Shown piece by piece: positions 17,193-26,176 of a stretch of DNA of 64,000 bases. The notes under the pieces are model-generated. The model ran no database searches. It had not been told where the DNA came from and saw only the letters and a list, made by a program, of their open reading frames with translations. Source of the stretch: Legionellales bacterium. Its GTDB lineage: Bacteria; Pseudomonadota; Gammaproteobacteria; Berkiellales; Berkiellaceae. The position numbers and the translations under genes were made by a program. The stretch spans positions 62,001-126,000 of the forward strand of contig PANA01000001.1 in NCBI GenBank assembly GCA_002708265.1, given 5' to 3'. Every line of letters starts with the position of its first letter. Position 1 is the first letter of the stretch.

Positions 17193-18872
17193 TTAGTTCG
17201 AGAAAGTCGGCGAGGTGCGACTGAGTATACTGATGATCTCTGCGTTAGCAGAGTAATTATAACAAAGACTGCCCGCCACAATTTTACGGCGTATGTCAGG
17301 TTCTGGGGAAAGAACCGCCTGTCCTTGAGTTAATTCAGAACCAATATCCTCAGAATTATCTATGTGGGTATCCAAAGCTGCCGCAAACGCAAGCGCTTCA
17401 GGTGATGAAGGTGTGCGCAGTTGATAGGCGAGTGTTATGGGATTTAAATTTCGCAACTCAATGTATTTTTTAAAAAAATCTAAATAAAGCGTTTCTAAAG
17501 TTGAGCTTAGGAGAGGGGGGACTTCTGTAAATCTGCTAATATGTTGATCAATTTTTAGGGCACTTAGGTTTGGAAAAAAAACAGAAAGCTCCTGTTTCAT
17601 AAAGACTCTCCAATCCTGAAGTAACTGGTCGTCAGTAAGCATTCCGCTAAAGGCCTGCAGTTGGAGTAATAGTTTTTCCCAAGGGCTGTCAGAACACTTT
17701 TCAAAAAAGGTACAGCTTAGAATGCGGCTCAATTCAAACAAAGAACTTATATCTTGAAATGCGCTCATATCAACTTTGGTAGACAGAAAGTCTCGCAAGC
17801 GACGCATTAATTCTATGTTAGTGCAGCGGGTGTAAGTGGGCTCTCCATTAAACGTCCCTTGTGACTCAATATCAGCAAACAGACACATCAGCGTTCTGCT
17901 GGTTTCAAAGTCATATAAAGCGTGCTCAGCAATTTCTAGACAACCTGCCACTATATATTTGAATAATGGAGAGGGGGCACGAGCGGGATGAAAATCAGTA
18001 GGAAAATGGCTAGCCTCATCAACCTCCCACTCAATCGCAAAATGAATAAATCTCATCGCCAGAAAAGGAGCTGTACAGCGTCTAATGTGCGGACTTCGGG
18101 CTTTGCGAGAAAGCCAGGTCTCTATATCTGGATTGGCGAAATAACGGGCCTCGTGAGGAATAAGACAATTTTGTCTAAAGCGATTAAACAATGCATTGCG
18201 ATGCCTTTCAGAACAGATGGCAGGATATTTTTGAGCAAGTATTCGAGCATAACGACTAACATCCATAAAAGCCTTCCGAAGTGCGCTTTGAGAGCGACTT
18301 GCTTGGCGGGCTGGGGTGAGTAAGGATGGTGTCGGAAGTTGACGAAAGCGGTGCCCCTGTCTTGGCGGGTGAGGTTGATGTGTCATCAAGTGAAGCAATA
18401 CTTCTTTCGGGTTGGCGCTCAATTGTCCATAATAATCAGGAATAAATAAACGACATAAATGAGCCTGTAATGCAAAACATATATCTTTTGAAAATAGTTC
18501 GATACTAACTAAATTTATTTTTTCTTTAATTTTTCTGGGCAGCTGTCTTGGCTGGTCAAGTGCCAGCGCTTTGAAAAAAAGCTTTTCATTAGAGTCATGA
18601 GTAAAAAAATTTATGGTACCAGCTAGCTTGCAGTGCGGTTCAATGCCAGTAATTTTCGCACCTACCGCTAGAAAGAAAATAAGCCGGTCAAATGAGATGC
18701 AGGCAGTTTTGGAGGTTCGTGGACAGCTGAGTATTTTTGCCAGCTCTGGTTTTCTTCTTAAGGATGAAAAATCACGTGCTTGTAAAAGCTGGTTATATTC
18801 TGCTGCTTCTTTCGACATGTTCGTTCCAAGAAAAAACCATCCTTCAGAACTATCATGCTTAGATTCATTCAC
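17193..18872 (-). CDS. Orphan 559-residue protein, tentatively RasGEF-like
   Basis: Not recognised with confidence. The protein is soluble, largely helical, Cys- and His-rich, without signal peptide or membrane segments. Two segments loosely recall the eukaryotic Ras guanine-exchange (Cdc25) domain: INLVSIELFSKDI (119-131), like the start of that domain, and CLEIAEHALYDFETSRTLMC (311-330), like its IAE...LNNFNSLMAI helix; the spacing between them is longer than in typical RasGEFs because of a basic Pro/Arg-rich insert (~165-260). Legionella carries a RasGEF effector (LegG2), so an effector role is conceivable. The C-terminus ends TFSN. A second Met at residue 19 with a GGAA site is an alternative start. 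Confidence 0.5.
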   Translation of the reverse strand: MNESKHDSSEGWFFLGTNMSKEAAEYNQLLQARDFSSLRRKPELAKILSCPRTSKTACISFDRLIFFLAVGAKITGIEPHCKLAGTINFFTHDSNEKLFFKALALDQPRQLPRKIKEKINLVSIELFSKDICFALQAHLCRLFIPDYYGQLSANPKEVLLHLMTHQPHPPRQGHRFRQLPTPSLLTPARQASRSQSALRKAFMDVSRYARILAQKYPAICSERHRNALFNRFRQNCLIPHEARYFANPDIETWLSRKARSPHIRRCTAPFLAMRFIHFAIEWEVDEASHFPTDFHPARAPSPLFKYIVAGCLEIAEHALYDFETSRTLMCLFADIESQGTFNGEPTYTRCTNIELMRRLRDFLSTKVDMSAFQDISSLFELSRILSCTFFEKCSDSPWEKLLLQLQAFSGMLTDDQLLQDWRVFMKQELSVFFPNLSALKIDQHISRFTEVPPLLSSTLETLYLDFFKKYIELRNLNPITLAYQLRTPSSPEALAFAAALDTHIDNSEDIGSELTQGQAVLSPEPDIRRKIVAGSLCYNYSANAEIISILSRTSPTFSN

Positions 18873-18959
18873 TCAAGAGAGATTGACTATCCTTCCTGGC
18901 GGAATATATCGATAAAGCTTTTAACAATTTTACAGTTAAAAAACTAATCAAAAATTATT

Positions 18960-19796
18960 TTACACGGGTACATTATCAATTAATCGGGTAGTCTCGATTT
19001 TGGCGGCGATTAATAAACGCCCAGGCTCTCCAACAACATAATCAGATAAATCATCGGCGCGCTTAAGTGCTAAATATTCTACAGATGAAAATCCACTTTT
19101 CAAAAGTCTTTGAATACTTTGGTTAATTATTGTCGAAGTGGTGTTGGGGGCGTTGAGAATATTTTTTGCAGTTGAAAAAAGCACCTGATTTAATAAGCGG
19201 GCAACAGATGTTTGCTCCAGTGACAAATAGCGATTTCTGGAAGACAGCGCTAAGCCATAGGCATCTCTTATAGTGGGCGAGGGGATAATGCGGGTAGTTA
19301 TCTTTTGTTTTTTAACTAAAGATGAAATAACGCATAGCTGTTGGTAGTCTTTCTCACCAAAAATAGCCATGTCAGGCTGCACATGATCAAATAAGCGTAA
19401 AACGACATTCGCTACGCCAGGAAAAAAATGTGGCCTGTGAACCCCCTCCAGCATTTCGGCAATAGGACCTAAGTCAATTACCGTTGGTTTGGTGTCAGGA
19501 TACATTTGATTTTCACTGGGTAAGTAAACAGCATCGACAAATTGAGCGGCTAACTGCTGGCAGTCTTCTTGCTCGATGCGAGGATAGGCTGAAAAATCTT
19601 CATGAGGCGCAAACTGTTTGGGATTAACAAAGATGCTAACAACAACCTTGTCTGCGATTGACTGGGCATGTTTCACCAGAGATAAATGTCCGTTATGCAG
19701 CGCTCCCATGGTCGGAACAAAAGCGATCTGATATCCGTCTTTGCGCCATTCGTTTAATTTAAATTGAAGCGCAGATTTTTCGGTAAAATATTCCAT
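18960..19796 (-). CDS. panC: Pantothenate synthetase
   Basis: About 278 residues. It condenses pantoate with beta-alanine using ATP to make pantothenate, the CoA precursor. Signatures: FVPTMGALHNGHLSLV with the HNGH nucleotidylyltransferase motif near the N-terminus, FVNPKQF, FGEKDYQQL and SSRNRYLS. The ATG at 19796 is preferred to an upstream TTG at 19808. No panB or panD lies next to it, unusual compared with the common panB-panC pair; instead it is flanked by two orphan genes. Confidence 0.97.
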   Translation of the reverse strand: MEYFTEKSALQFKLNEWRKDGYQIAFVPTMGALHNGHLSLVKHAQSIADKVVVSIFVNPKQFAPHEDFSAYPRIEQEDCQQLAAQFVDAVYLPSENQMYPDTKPTVIDLGPIAEMLEGVHRPHFFPGVANVVLRLFDHVQPDMAIFGEKDYQQLCVISSLVKKQKITTRIIPSPTIRDAYGLALSSRNRYLSLEQTSVARLLNQVLFSTAKNILNAPNTTSTIINQSIQRLLKSGFSSVEYLALKRADDLSDYVVGEPGRLLIAAKIETTRLIDNVPV

Positions 19797-19877
19797 TGAT
19801 AACAGCAAAAAACCAAGTCAACATGCAAACCAAGATAAAGATCGCGCAATTAAAAGTAAAGCTCTTTTCTGACGGGC

Positions 19878-20438
19878 TTATCTACGAAAAGAAGTGCGCT
19901 TCTTAGTAGTAAGTAGCTCATTTAGATCATCAGAAGTAGATGAATCTTCTTTTACCAAGGGCTCATCATACTGGGCTTTGGCAGCAGTATGGTGGGGCAA
20001 GAAACTTGGTCCCGGGGTAGGGTCGGCTTTTGGCTGCTTTGCTGCAGGCGTAGCCGCTGCCGGCTTTACAAGCCTTTTTTGGATTTGTTTTTTATCTAAT
20101 TCAACCACGATGCCCAGCGCCAATAACGTCAACGCCATTCCAGCCAAAGCAATAGAAACGGGCCATAAAAAAACAGCTGCTACTATTGTCGCAGTTAGAA
20201 AAGCAGCGGTAAGTGACCATGCAATAACGGCATTGGTTTTTGCTTTTTGAAACTGCTTCTCAGATGTGGATAGAGGCATGCTTTTGAAGTCCACACTAGC
20301 GGGAGAAGTATAATATATATAAGGTACTTGGTACCCTAGAGATGTCTCCATTGGTCTCCAGTCATAGGGGCGGGGATACAACCTATGTTGATGATAAGAA
20401 GCGTCTCGAAAGGCTTGCGCAGAGGAATCAAGTAACAT
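19878..20438 (-). CDS. Orphan protein with two central membrane helices
   Basis: About 186 residues from the ATG at 20438 (a TTG at 20453 is possible). A Tyr/Pro-rich N-terminal ~60 residues (YHQHRLYPRPYDWRP) precedes two adjacent hydrophobic helices (~70-90 and ~92-112) with a very short connection, then a Pro/Ala/Lys-rich tail with an acidic patch (KEDSSTSDDLNE) and a basic end TTKKRTSFRR. The helical hairpin suggests both termini on the same side of a membrane. No family recognised. Acidic patch plus a hydrophobic residue at position -3 is a pattern seen in Dot/Icm substrates, but this is suggestive only. It is divergent from the giant coiled-coil gene. Confidence 0.6.
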   Translation of the reverse strand: MLLDSSAQAFRDASYHQHRLYPRPYDWRPMETSLGYQVPYIYYTSPASVDFKSMPLSTSEKQFQKAKTNAVIAWSLTAAFLTATIVAAVFLWPVSIALAGMALTLLALGIVVELDKKQIQKRLVKPAAATPAAKQPKADPTPGPSFLPHHTAAKAQYDEPLVKEDSSTSDDLNELLTTKKRTSFRR

Positions 20439-20721
20439 CGTATCAGGTCTCAAGAAAAAGAAAGCAGACTAGCATAAACAATGAGCCTTAGCAATTGAGG
20501 TGAGTATCGTAGCTAAAATAATTGCAAGTACACTTAAATGGTGCATTTTGAAAGAGATTTCATTGGGAAATGTCGTCTATTCGAGTAGAGTGATAGGCGC
20601 TAACTTTTTCATTTTACGTTGTTATTTGGGAGGTGGCCGCATTGCGCCGCATCATTGTAGCAAGATGCCTAGCTTGCCCTTATAATGAAAATTGTTTCTT
20701 ACAGCTTTTAGGTTATTTCTA

Positions 20722-23700
20722 GTGTTGACTCAAGCAAACCCACTGGATTACTTAGTGAATCCAACAGCACATAACGCATTACTAGCCGCAGAGGCGCTTA
20801 AGCGGGTTTTTGGTGCTCAGTTAGACGGTCTGTTGCCAGGGCAGATAGATCGACTTATGTCAGGTACGCTCGAGACGCTACCTGAGGGCTTGGCAACAGT
20901 TCAACAATCGCTTGAGGGGGCTATACGCCCTCTGGATTATTTATACGAAGCAACATTAGATCCTACGGCGTTTGCCAGCAAACTTAAGCTGGATAATCGC
21001 GTTGCTGAAATGGATCGATATTTGGACTGGATGGGGGTTGCCCCTTCCGGGGAGCAATTACGCTCAGCAATGAGATTCGAATACTCTTATATGCGAGCCA
21101 TTATTCAAGGGCAAGATTTAGATATTTTAAATTGGACCTTAATGGATGATGCACAAGCGTTGCGTGAAAAAGCGGAGCGAATGAAGGCCAAGGCGCGCTT
21201 ATTAGATAGAATTTTGACTCGTCGATTAAGAGCGAAAGAGTCGGATGCAGAATTTAGAAGAGACTGGGCCGCTTATCAGGAATTTGTTGCCCAGAATGAC
21301 GCGTTTATAGAAGAGCTTGAAGTAACCGCCCAGCGTCAAATGGAATACAAACAAAAATTTAAAGAAGCTGAGTTGGTAATAGCCTACCTATCCGTTGCGG
21401 TGACTAAGGCAGAACGTCTAGAAGCGGAAGCCGCACAGCAGTTTTCTGAATATACCCAAATGACAGCTAAAGACATATCAGACTCTTTACTGGAGTCCTT
21501 ATCCTCTATTGAGCAGTTCGACTTGAGCGCGGAAGAGCGCCAAAAGCTTCAAGAAGATGTTGAAGATATTATTACAGATATGTCTCAAGATTATTTAGAT
21601 GCCGTAAATGATTCAATTAAAAATGTTGGCAGGGTGCTGGATAGCCGGCGTCGCATGCAAGAAACACACTGGCCTGAGCCAATAGAAAATAATGTTAGCG
21701 ATGTGTTTGAGCCAGCGTTGGCACAAACAAAGCGCAAAGAGCCGGGTGAGCAAACAGATGAAGATCGAAATGTGATTGCTCATAACGAGGCCATTTTGGC
21801 TGAGGGAACAGAAGCTGCACGCGGGGCTGCCTGGTATTTATCAACGGATGATATGATAAAACTGGTAGATAATCCTGAAGCTTATGATGCAATAGTTGAG
21901 ATTTTAAAGAGCTCAAATTTACCGCACCCCTATCCTGAACTTCTAGAAAACTCAGGGCTAGATCCGATAGCGCTGGAAAAAACACTTAGACAAAATAGTG
22001 AATTAATTGAAGCCCGATTAGCATGTTTACAAACCGAGTCTGACCCAGAGACAAGGCGTCCTCTGACGACGCTACAAGCGCTTTTATATAGCAAAGGCTT
22101 TACCTGGGATCGGCTAAGTAAAATAATATCCGAGCATCCTCGGGTTCAAGAAGTTGTTCAAGCACTATTACCCCCCGAGCAGCAAGAGGCTTTTACGGTA
22201 TACACGGAAGCACGCCAGCGCGTAGCTGACAATGTAGAAAAGCATTTTAATGAGTCGTTTTCCCCTTCTCTTGATGCTGCAATGACGCCGGAGCAGATGA
22301 AAATTTGTTTAAGCTCCAAGGACACTGACCTGTTAGATTTGTTAATGTCTACTGACAATGGCGGCTCAGGACTGTCGTTTGAAGAAGCTAAAGCTGAAAT
22401 TATTGCCAATGTAAATGAAGCGAAAGATCGCTTTATGAAAGCCCCATCAGATAAAAACTTCTATGCCTTAATGGACATGATGAACACAAGTGATCGAGAT
22501 AACCTTTCACGAATAAACAATAAAGAAATGCAACTTTTTTCTTCAGAAGTGAAGGCCTGGGTGGCACAGCCGGAGAATCAAGAGGCATTAATGCAAGGCC
22601 TCGTACAGGGTGGTGATAAAACCTTGGCGGCCCTACACGTTGCTGAAACAGAAGCAACGGCACACAAGCGTCAGCGAGAGCAAGCTGAAATTTTTATGGC
22701 ACAGTACAATCACCGAAAAGATCAAGCAGAACTGATGGGGGCAATGAAAGCTCGCCATAAAGCTTTAGACAAATTTTCTCAAACAATTAAATCGGTTGTT
22801 GAAACAAAGCGAAAAGAAAAAATGGATAAACTTGAGCAGCCCGGAGATGCCAGTTTATCAGCTGATGAAGAAAACAGAATACGGTTTGAGTTGGCGCCTC
22901 AAGCCTTTGGGCAAAGGGTCAATAACCCCGAGCTTCAACCTATGCAGGAACAACACACTAAAGCAACACCACGCTTTCAAGATATTGCAAAAACCATTAC
23001 AAACGCTAGTCGGTTTTTGAATCGTGTTAAGCAGGCAAGAGTTGAAGCAGAAGAGATTCGAGTTAAAGAGCAGGCCATCTTAGAAAATTTGAAAGGTGAG
23101 CTAGGATTATCTCATCTTCCAGAAGAGCTATCACTTGTTGCACCACTGCTTGGCCTTGATTCATTTTCTCAGGTCTTTGAGGCGACGCCTGAAATCAAAG
23201 CCAGATTAGATGACTTTGTTCAAGGGCTCGATAGCAGGTCGTCAGAGCTTGAGGCGCAGCAGCTGTTCCGAGACAAATTTTCTGAACAATTAGATAAAAT
23301 GGATAAGAGTAGTCAAGTTCAACTTCAAGCATATTTGCTCTTAAAACATAATTTACATCGCGTGCTAGCCGAGCACCCAGAGCCTAGGGACCCTACTCAG
23401 CAAGCCGCATATGAAAAAGCATTAACAAAACTATTGAAAAAAGAAGCTTTTAGAAAAGCATACATGACAAGTTTTGTTTTAAGAGACTCACTGCCTCCTG
23501 AGCTGCAAAGCCCTCGGGCTATAGACGAGGAAGTTGCAAGCATCGATCGTCGATTTATAAAGCCAAAACAAGAGCCTTCCCATAAGGCACTTGAACAAGA
23601 AATTAAAGACTTAGAAAATGATTACCGTCTGGGTAAACTGTCTTATGAACAGTTTAAAGCAGATTTAGATACTCTCTTAAAGGGAACAGCGCTAAATAAC

Positions 23701-24384
23701 TCTGCTGAGCAGTATTTGCGATTCCGGCATCGTCAGGCGGTATTGAGAAACACGCTGAAAAAACCTTCCCTAACACAAGAAGAGCGAGCGGAGGTTGAAA
23801 AAAATATTTCTGAGCTTGCTTCTGATATGGAAAAAGCCAATCTTGATGATGAGGTAAAAGCCAGTGTTGAACAAGTCGGGGCCCTCAATGATTTGAATGG
23901 CTTGCGCCTGCAAATGGACCGCGATATGTCACAGGCAAACGGACTGTTAGCTGCCATGTCTGAAAGTCCAGATACCCCCTTTAATCCACAGCAAGAAGCC
24001 GTCGCCATGGATTTGGCTAAACGCTATAACGATACGCAGGCACAATATGCGCAAGCACTGGAAAAAATGCAGTCTGGCAAACGGATGATGATGGATACTA
24101 CGCGTCCTCAACCATCACGAAACCAAAAAGCGATTAATAGCGTTCTGGAACAAGTGGTTAATAGTCGTTTGGCGCTGGATAAACACCATGGACAAGCGCA
24201 AGGGCTACGAGCGCAACTAGATGACAGGCTTACCGCAGTACCATCCGAACTCATTGCGCAATTAGACCACGACCGCCCGGACGTACAGGGGAATTGGTCG
24301 CCCGAGGCGCGCCGGATTATTGAGCGGTTACGTCAAAATGAAGCGCCCAGAAAAGAAAGCCGCTCTTTTTTGCGGCCAAGTTGA
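20722..24384 (+). CDS. Giant coiled-coil orphan protein (~1220 residues)
   Basis: A ~1220-residue, very Glu/Gln/Lys/Ala/Leu-rich protein predicted to be almost all helix, with long coiled-coil stretches around residues 150-290, 640-740, 790-920 and 970-1100. No catalytic motif, signal peptide or clear membrane segment is visible. A consensus TATAAT at 20681-20686 would start transcription near 20693, so the GTG at 20722 is preferred over the TTG at 20692, which would sit at or before the transcript start. The C-terminus is basic, ending KESRSFLRPS. It recalls structural or effector proteins of intracellular bacteria, but I assign no function. hemC follows 78 bases later with its own -10. Confidence 0.65.
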   Translation: MLTQANPLDYLVNPTAHNALLAAEALKRVFGAQLDGLLPGQIDRLMSGTLETLPEGLATVQQSLEGAIRPLDYLYEATLDPTAFASKLKLDNRVAEMDRYLDWMGVAPSGEQLRSAMRFEYSYMRAIIQGQDLDILNWTLMDDAQALREKAERMKAKARLLDRILTRRLRAKESDAEFRRDWAAYQEFVAQNDAFIEELEVTAQRQMEYKQKFKEAELVIAYLSVAVTKAERLEAEAAQQFSEYTQMTAKDISDSLLESLSSIEQFDLSAEERQKLQEDVEDIITDMSQDYLDAVNDSIKNVGRVLDSRRRMQETHWPEPIENNVSDVFEPALAQTKRKEPGEQTDEDRNVIAHNEAILAEGTEAARGAAWYLSTDDMIKLVDNPEAYDAIVEILKSSNLPHPYPELLENSGLDPIALEKTLRQNSELIEARLACLQTESDPETRRPLTTLQALLYSKGFTWDRLSKIISEHPRVQEVVQALLPPEQQEAFTVYTEARQRVADNVEKHFNESFSPSLDAAMTPEQMKICLSSKDTDLLDLLMSTDNGGSGLSFEEAKAEIIANVNEAKDRFMKAPSDKNFYALMDMMNTSDRDNLSRINNKEMQLFSSEVKAWVAQPENQEALMQGLVQGGDKTLAALHVAETEATAHKRQREQAEIFMAQYNHRKDQAELMGAMKARHKALDKFSQTIKSVVETKRKEKMDKLEQPGDASLSADEENRIRFELAPQAFGQRVNNPELQPMQEQHTKATPRFQDIAKTITNASRFLNRVKQARVEAEEIRVKEQAILENLKGELGLSHLPEELSLVAPLLGLDSFSQVFEATPEIKARLDDFVQGLDSRSSELEAQQLFRDKFSEQLDKMDKSSQVQLQAYLLLKHNLHRVLAEHPEPRDPTQQAAYEKALTKLLKKEAFRKAYMTSFVLRDSLPPELQSPRAIDEEVASIDRRFIKPKQEPSHKALEQEIKDLENDYRLGKLSYEQFKADLDTLLKGTALNNSAEQYLRFRHRQAVLRNTLKKPSLTQEERAEVEKNISELASDMEKANLDDEVKASVEQVGALNDLNGLRLQMDRDMSQANGLLAAMSESPDTPFNPQQEAVAMDLAKRYNDTQAQYAQALEKMQSGKRMMMDTTRPQPSRNQKAINSVLEQVVNSRLALDKHHGQAQGLRAQLDDRLTAVPSELIAQLDHDRPDVQGNWSPEARRIIERLRQNEAPRKESRSFLRPS

Positions 24385-24424
24385 TTATTTATCAAACTTA
24401 TTAGAATCATCTCAGAATAAGATT

Positions 24425-24433
24425 TGATACAAT
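24425..24433 (+). promoter_or_regulatory. Extended -10 promoter of the hemCDXY operon
   Basis: TGATACAAT matches an extended -10 (TGnTACAAT) 29 bases upstream of the hemC ATG. No properly spaced -35 was found. Confidence 0.4.
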
Positions 24434-24462
24434 GCGGCATAGTTAATTATTTTTAGAAGCAT

Positions 24463-25392
24463 ATGAACCGCAAAGTATTACGATTGGTTACGCGTCAGTC
24501 GCCCTTAGCCTTATGGCAATCGAACTGGGTTAAACACGCCTTAGAAGCCGCTGTTGAGGGGCTAAGCATTGAGCTAATTAAAGTGGTTACCGATGGTGAC
24601 CGCTGGCTAGAGTCTCCTTTGTACAAGTTGGGGGGCAAGTCATTATTTGTTAAAGCCCTTGAAGAAAAGCTGCTAAACGGAGAGGCTGATTTTGCGGTCC
24701 ACTCCCTGAAAGATATGCCCGCTGAGCTTCCTTCAGGACTAACAATTGGAGCGGTGTGTGAGCGAAGCGATCCTTCAGATTGTTTCATTAGCCCACAATA
24801 CAGCGCTTTGGAAGAGTTGCCCGCGGGAGCGGTTGTCGGTACCTCTAGCTTGCGTCGACAGTCTCAATTGTTAAAACACTTTCCTGATCTTGTGGTAAAG
24901 CCTTTAAGAGGGAATGTTGGGACCCGTTTACAAAAGTGCCAAAGTGGTGAGTTTGATGCAATCATTTTAGCAACGGCAGGTTTGAAGCGATTAGACTTAA
25001 TGGATGTGTCTAATGCGAAGCCACTATCCGTACAGCAATTTATTCCTGCGCCAGGCCAAGGCGCTCTTACCGTCGAATGTCGCACGGCAGACAAACAAAT
25101 GCTGAGTTATCTAAAGCTCATTCATCACCGAGTAACTGCACAGTGTGTTGCAGCAGAGCGTGCCATGAATGCCACTCTTGGTGGGGGCTGCCATGTTCCG
25201 ATTGCTGGGCATGCAACCGTTATTGAAGACAAGCTTCACCTCGTCGGTTTGGTGGGGGCGCTAGATGGGAAAAAAATGATTTCCAGTTCTGCAACCCATA
25301 GCATTAAGCACCCTGAAGTATTAGGTAAAACTGTTGCGCAAGCATTGCTGGCACAAGGGGCACGGCGTCTGATGGACGAGGCTGAGGTGTGA
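24463..25392 (+). CDS. hemC: Porphobilinogen deaminase (hydroxymethylbilane synthase)
   Basis: A 309-residue enzyme that polymerises four porphobilinogens into hydroxymethylbilane. Signatures include the N-terminal TRQSPLALWQ, VHSLKDMPAELP, GTSSLRRQ and the cofactor-anchoring Cys in GGGCHVPIAG, to which the dipyrromethane cofactor is attached. First gene of a four-gene tetrapyrrole operon; its TGA overlaps the GTG start of hemD. hemB, the preceding enzyme of the pathway, is in the same window at 32823. Confidence 0.98.
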   Translation: MNRKVLRLVTRQSPLALWQSNWVKHALEAAVEGLSIELIKVVTDGDRWLESPLYKLGGKSLFVKALEEKLLNGEADFAVHSLKDMPAELPSGLTIGAVCERSDPSDCFISPQYSALEELPAGAVVGTSSLRRQSQLLKHFPDLVVKPLRGNVGTRLQKCQSGEFDAIILATAGLKRLDLMDVSNAKPLSVQQFIPAPGQGALTVECRTADKQMLSYLKLIHHRVTAQCVAAERAMNATLGGGCHVPIAGHATVIEDKLHLVGLVGALDGKKMISSSATHSIKHPEVLGKTVAQALLAQGARRLMDEAEV

Positions 25393-26126
25393 TATCGCTA
25401 ACCGGATTAAAAGTCGTGGTCACCCGCCCCGCGCCTTATGGCCAAACGTTATCAGAGCATCTTCAAACATTCGGTGCGACGGTTCTGTACCTTCCAACGA
25501 TTATTATTCATCCTTGTTTGCAGAATGTGCCTAGCACGCCGCCTACAGACCTTATTTTTACCTCTCAGGCTGCGGTTCAGTATGCACCCCCTATTCTCAA
25601 TACTGCTCAGGTGTATGCCATAGGGCCCGCAACTGCCGCTGCCTTAAAAGAAAAGGGAATAGCGAACGTTATTACTCAACCAGCAGGAGGCGATTCCGAG
25701 CAGTTGTTATCACACACCAGTTTGCAGTCAGTGTCTGGTCGACATTTTTGGATCGTGGCGGGCCGTCATGGTCGAGCGCTGCTTGAAACTCAACTTCTAG
25801 CCAAGGGCGCAACAGTGAATAAAGTGATTGTGTATGAGCGGCGATGCCCTCCATCACTGGATGAAGAAGCGTCTAGTGCTTTTTTGCAGGCGCATGTGGT
25901 CGTGATAACAAGTGTTGATGCTTTTCGACATCTTACCCATATGATTGGGCCAGTCCTAATGCCAGCCCTCAGTCAGAAAATTATCTGTGTTCCTAGTCCC
26001 CGTGTGGCAGCAGCAATTGAAAGACTAGGCTTTATTCCCCAAATTATTCAGGCTAAGAGCGCACAGCATCAATGCATCACGGAAGCCTTATATGTCTTGT
26101 CACAGCAGTTAAATAGTGGCCATTAA
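25389..26126 (+). CDS. hemD: Uroporphyrinogen-III synthase
   Basis: A 245-residue protein that cyclises hydroxymethylbilane with inversion of ring D. The family is weakly conserved; support comes from the N-terminal VVVTRP-type opening (LKVVVTRPAPYGQTLSEHL), FTSQAAVQ in place of the usual FTSxNAV, the YAIGPATAAAL segment and the later ITSVDAFRHL, plus the position directly after hemC with a 4-base GTGA overlap. Starts at GTG 25389. Confidence 0.93.
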   Translation: MISLTGLKVVVTRPAPYGQTLSEHLQTFGATVLYLPTIIIHPCLQNVPSTPPTDLIFTSQAAVQYAPPILNTAQVYAIGPATAAALKEKGIANVITQPAGGDSEQLLSHTSLQSVSGRHFWIVAGRHGRALLETQLLAKGATVNKVIVYERRCPPSLDEEASSAFLQAHVVVITSVDAFRHLTHMIGPVLMPALSQKIICVPSPRVAAAIERLGFIPQIIQAKSAQHQCITEALYVLSQQLNSGH

Positions 26127-26176
26127 GGGCATATTTTTGGTACGGTAGTCGTCTACAGAATGCCAAGGAAGTGCTT

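Noticed and set aside
20692-20721. TTG at 20692 as the start of the giant coiled-coil gene
   Set aside because: It lies within or before the transcript start predicted from the TATAAT at 20681.
24359-24376. GCCGC/GCGGC hairpin at the end of the giant coiled-coil gene as a terminator
   Set aside because: It lies inside the coding sequence, the T run is in the loop and no U tract follows the stem.
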